Positions 62,270-64,000 of a stretch of DNA of 64,000 bases are shown in pieces. The DNA lies in contig NZ_LMVK01000002.1 of assembly GCF_001541315.1 (NCBI RefSeq), forward strand, positions 86,977 through 150,976, written 5' to 3'. A program made the position numbers and the translations under genes. This stretch comes from Agrobacterium tumefaciens str. B6 (GTDB lineage Bacteria; Pseudomonadota; Alphaproteobacteria; Rhizobiales; Rhizobiaceae). Every line of letters starts with the position of its first letter. The first letter of the stretch is position 1. Below the pieces are notes generated by a model. The model was not told the origin of the DNA. It made no database searches and worked only from the letters and a program-made list of their open reading frames with translations.

Positions 62270-63442
62270 TTATGCGAAGTCGACCCAGGCGGCGCCGGCA
62301 TCGGCCGAGCGGACGCAGTTTTCCAGCCAGCGAACGCCTTCGGTGCCGGCCGTGATGCCGGGATAATGGTGGGTTTTCAGAAAGGCCCTGTCACCGCGAT
62401 TTGCTGCGTCGATCGCCTGGGCGATCCAGAGGTAGATGTTCGACCAGCTGTCACCGAGGCCTTCGGTATGCAGCGCCCCCATACGATCGATGGCGAGGCT
62501 TTCCTGTTCCAGATAAGGCATGCCGTGGTGCAGGATGCGGCCGGGTTCGCCCTGAACCTCGTAGATCAGTTGGTCGGGGTGGGAATCAGACCATTCAAGC
62601 GAGGCCTTGGAGCCAACGAAGCGGTAACGCTGCGATCCCATATTGCCGGCATTGACGGAGGAGACCCAGAGGCGGCCGCGTGCGCCATTGTCATAGTGCA
62701 TCAGAACGGTGGCGTGGTCTTCCAGCGGGGCGCGGGTGGGGATAAAGGCCTTACGGTCGCAGAGCAGCCGTTCCACCTTCATATGCGGCAGCACGACTTC
62801 CGAGAGATAATAAAGATGCGTGCCGATATCGCCCAGCACGAAGGTCGGGCCGGCGGTACGGGGATTGGTGCGCCATTTGACGGCCTCGCCCGCGCCCACA
62901 TCGTCACCGGCATTGAAGCCGTGGGTATATTGCAGGTCAACGATACGGATGTCGCCCAGCATTCCCTTTTTGACCATGGCCGCCATCTGGTGGACGAGTG
63001 GATGGCCGGTAAAGCCATAGGTGACGCCGACAATCAGCCCCTTCTGTTCGGCGAGCCGCGCGACCTCGTCGCATTCGGTCACGGTGAAGAATAGCGGCTT
63101 TTCGCAGATGACATGCAGCCCGGCTTCAAGGCAGGCCTTGGTGATCTCGTAGTGGGTGAAATTGGGGGTGGCGATGGAGATGACATCAACACCGTCTTCA
63201 CGCGCAGTCTCGCCGGCAATCAGCGCCTTGTAATCCGCATAGCAGCGTTCCGCCGCTACGCCGAGATTGACGCCGAAGTCTCTGCCCCTTTCGGCATCGA
63301 GGTCGAAGGCGCCCGCGACGAGCTGGTAGTTGCCGTCGCGCAGGGCGCCGGTGCGGTGTTTGTAACCTACCTGTCCCGTGCGTCCGCCGCCCACCATGGC
63401 CCAGCGCAGCGGGCGTGAAATCAGTCTTTCTCCGTTGATCAT
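62270..63442 (-). CDS. Gfo/Idh/MocA-family NAD(P)-dependent oxidoreductase
   Basis: A 390-residue sugar dehydrogenase. The N-terminal Rossmann domain begins PLRWAMVGGGRTGQVGYKHR, followed by the family EKP motif (VICEKPLFFTV), and the C-terminal alpha/beta domain covers about 150-390. Enzymes of this type oxidise sugars, inositols or sugar acids, often together with epimerase/isomerase partners as here. Co-operonic with the neighbouring TIM barrels. Confidence 0.93.
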   Translation of the reverse strand: MINGERLISRPLRWAMVGGGRTGQVGYKHRTGALRDGNYQLVAGAFDLDAERGRDFGVNLGVAAERCYADYKALIAGETAREDGVDVISIATPNFTHYEITKACLEAGLHVICEKPLFFTVTECDEVARLAEQKGLIVGVTYGFTGHPLVHQMAAMVKKGMLGDIRIVDLQYTHGFNAGDDVGAGEAVKWRTNPRTAGPTFVLGDIGTHLYYLSEVVLPHMKVERLLCDRKAFIPTRAPLEDHATVLMHYDNGARGRLWVSSVNAGNMGSQRYRFVGSKASLEWSDSHPDQLIYEVQGEPGRILHHGMPYLEQESLAIDRMGALHTEGLGDSWSNIYLWIAQAIDAANRGDRAFLKTHHYPGITAGTEGVRWLENCVRSADAGAAWVDFA

Positions 63443-63485
63443 GTCAATCGCCTTTCAATTTGATGTTCCGAATGGTCTGTCGCTT

Positions 63486-63502
63486 GAGGCAAGGCCTGCC
63501 TC
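63486..63502 (-). other. Small intercistronic stem-loop
   Basis: GAGGCA (63486-63491) and TGCCTC (63497-63502) with a 5-nt loop, between the oxidoreductase and the upstream isomerase gene. Short; role uncertain. Confidence 0.3.
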
Positions 63503-63525
63503 GTCATCAGCGCCGGTATGCCGCG

Positions 63526-64000
63526 TTATTTCTTGAAATAGAGGTCGATATAGTCCTGCATCTTGGCTCGCATGAACTTGCTCGATTCATCCGCCCTGTC
63601 CTCCCAGGCGAAGACGCAGGAGGTCATGATGCCGTCGAAACCGATTTCGGAGAGCGTGCCGAAGAAGTCGTCCCACGGCACTTCGCCCTGGCCGATATTC
63701 AGATGCTGATGCACTCGCGCCTGCGTGCCGGGCGGGTTGAGAATGTAGCGAAGCCCGGAACTGGCCTTGTGGTTGAAGGTATCGCCAACATGCACATGCG
63801 CCAGCACATCCTTGGCTTCCCGCAGCATCGCCTTGGTGTCGTCGCCGAAATAGAAGGTATGCGGCGCGCAATAGAGGAACTTCACATTCTTCGAATTGAC
63901 GGTGCGGATGATGTCGAGCGCCGGCTGCAGCGTTTCGCACCAGTCCTCGGGATGCGGCTCGACATGCAGGTTGATGCCTTCGCGCTCGAAGATCGGCACC
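63526..64000 (-). CDS. Sugar phosphate isomerase/epimerase, C-terminal part (runs off the right edge)
   Basis: The last 157 or so residues of a TIM-barrel isomerase/epimerase whose start lies beyond the window. Visible: NLHVEPHPEDW (metal Glu/His), FLYCAPHTFYFGDD, HVHVGDTFNHKASSG (metal His), QGEVPWDDFFGTLSEIGFDG. The frame is open to base 64000, so any start seen here would be internal. It is the most upstream gene visible of the minus operon and likely works with the oxidoreductase. Confidence 0.85.
   Translation of the reverse strand, partial: VPIFEREGINLHVEPHPEDWCETLQPALDIIRTVNSKNVKFLYCAPHTFYFGDDTKAMLREAKDVLAHVHVGDTFNHKASSGLRYILNPPGTQARVHQHLNIGQGEVPWDDFFGTLSEIGFDGIMTSCVFAWEDRADESSKFMRAKMQDYIDLYFKK

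Noticed and set aside
61268..63094. Long plus-strand frame (about 608 codons) opposite the isomerase and oxidoreductase genes
   Set aside because: Antisense to conserved barrel and Rossmann motifs; no domain and no start signal.
1..64000. Looked for CRISPR arrays, transposases, integrases, phage genes and rRNA
   Set aside because: No repeat-spacer pattern, no transposase or integrase motif and no rRNA sequence seen; the window looks like stable accessory metabolism.

Overview
The window is about 60% GC, gene-dense and organised in long operons of transporter plus catabolic genes. Gene content (tripartite tricarboxylate and ABC uptake systems, RraA-like aldolases, FadR-type regulators, sugar-acid dehydrogenases, a lone TadG) and sequence style point to an alphaproteobacterium of the Rhizobiaceae, most like Agrobacterium/Rhizobium. 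That assignment is inference from content; no marker gene such as rRNA is present.

Layout. 1-170: start of a biotin carboxyl carrier protein, running off the left edge. 365-2189: two paralogous EamA drug/metabolite transporters facing each other and overlapping at their 3' ends. 2399-9856: a LysR regulator followed by a tripartite tricarboxylate transporter operon (TctC, RraA-like aldolase, TctB, TctA, DenD-like epimerase/dehydrogenase, SDR, D-2-hydroxyacid dehydrogenase). 10026-15786: a second module of the same logic with an amino-acid-type ABC transporter (SDR, two permeases, ATPase, binding protein, second RraA-like aldolase, L-idonate-5-dehydrogenase type enzyme). 15860-17380: a MarR-GNAT fusion with a near-perfect operator palindrome, and a small membrane protein. 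17421-31994: a glycan/uronate utilisation locus. Its minus-strand operon holds sugar ABC permeases, a GH88 unsaturated uronyl hydrolase, a UgpC-type ATPase, a YesL-like protein, the binding protein, a DUF2264 protein, a left-handed-beta-helix/alpha-toroid fusion and an FMN alpha-hydroxyacid dehydrogenase. Divergently there is a heparinase II/III-family protein with a discoidin-like companion, followed by a FadR-type regulator.

32139-36212: D-lactate dehydrogenase-like enzyme, ABC-F protein, TadG-like vWA protein. 36382-42998: the three-gene transglutaminase / circularly permuted ATP-grasp plus alpha-E / transglutaminase-DUF2126 operon, a predicted amidoligase or peptide-modifying system. 43292-48302: an SbmA/YddA-type ABC exporter whose nucleotide-binding domain looks inactivated, a small membrane protein, a YciA thioesterase, and an ATP-grasp/polysaccharide-deacetylase fusion.

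48508-59863: a second divergent catabolic island: four-carbon acid-sugar kinase, FadR-type regulator, iron alcohol dehydrogenase, PdxA2-like dehydrogenase and a sialidase-like hydrolase, facing a complete Dpp/Opp-type ABC transporter and a DapA/NanA-family aldolase. 60061-60150: tRNA-Ser(CGA). 60265-64000: start of an operon of sugar isomerase/epimerase TIM barrels with a Gfo/Idh/MocA dehydrogenase.

Taken together this is a nutrient-scavenging region, typical of a soil or plant-associated bacterium's secondary replicon. Recurrent themes are transporter-enzyme-regulator modules, translational coupling by ATGA overlaps, and a stem-loop directly after every complete solute-binding-protein gene (four of four).
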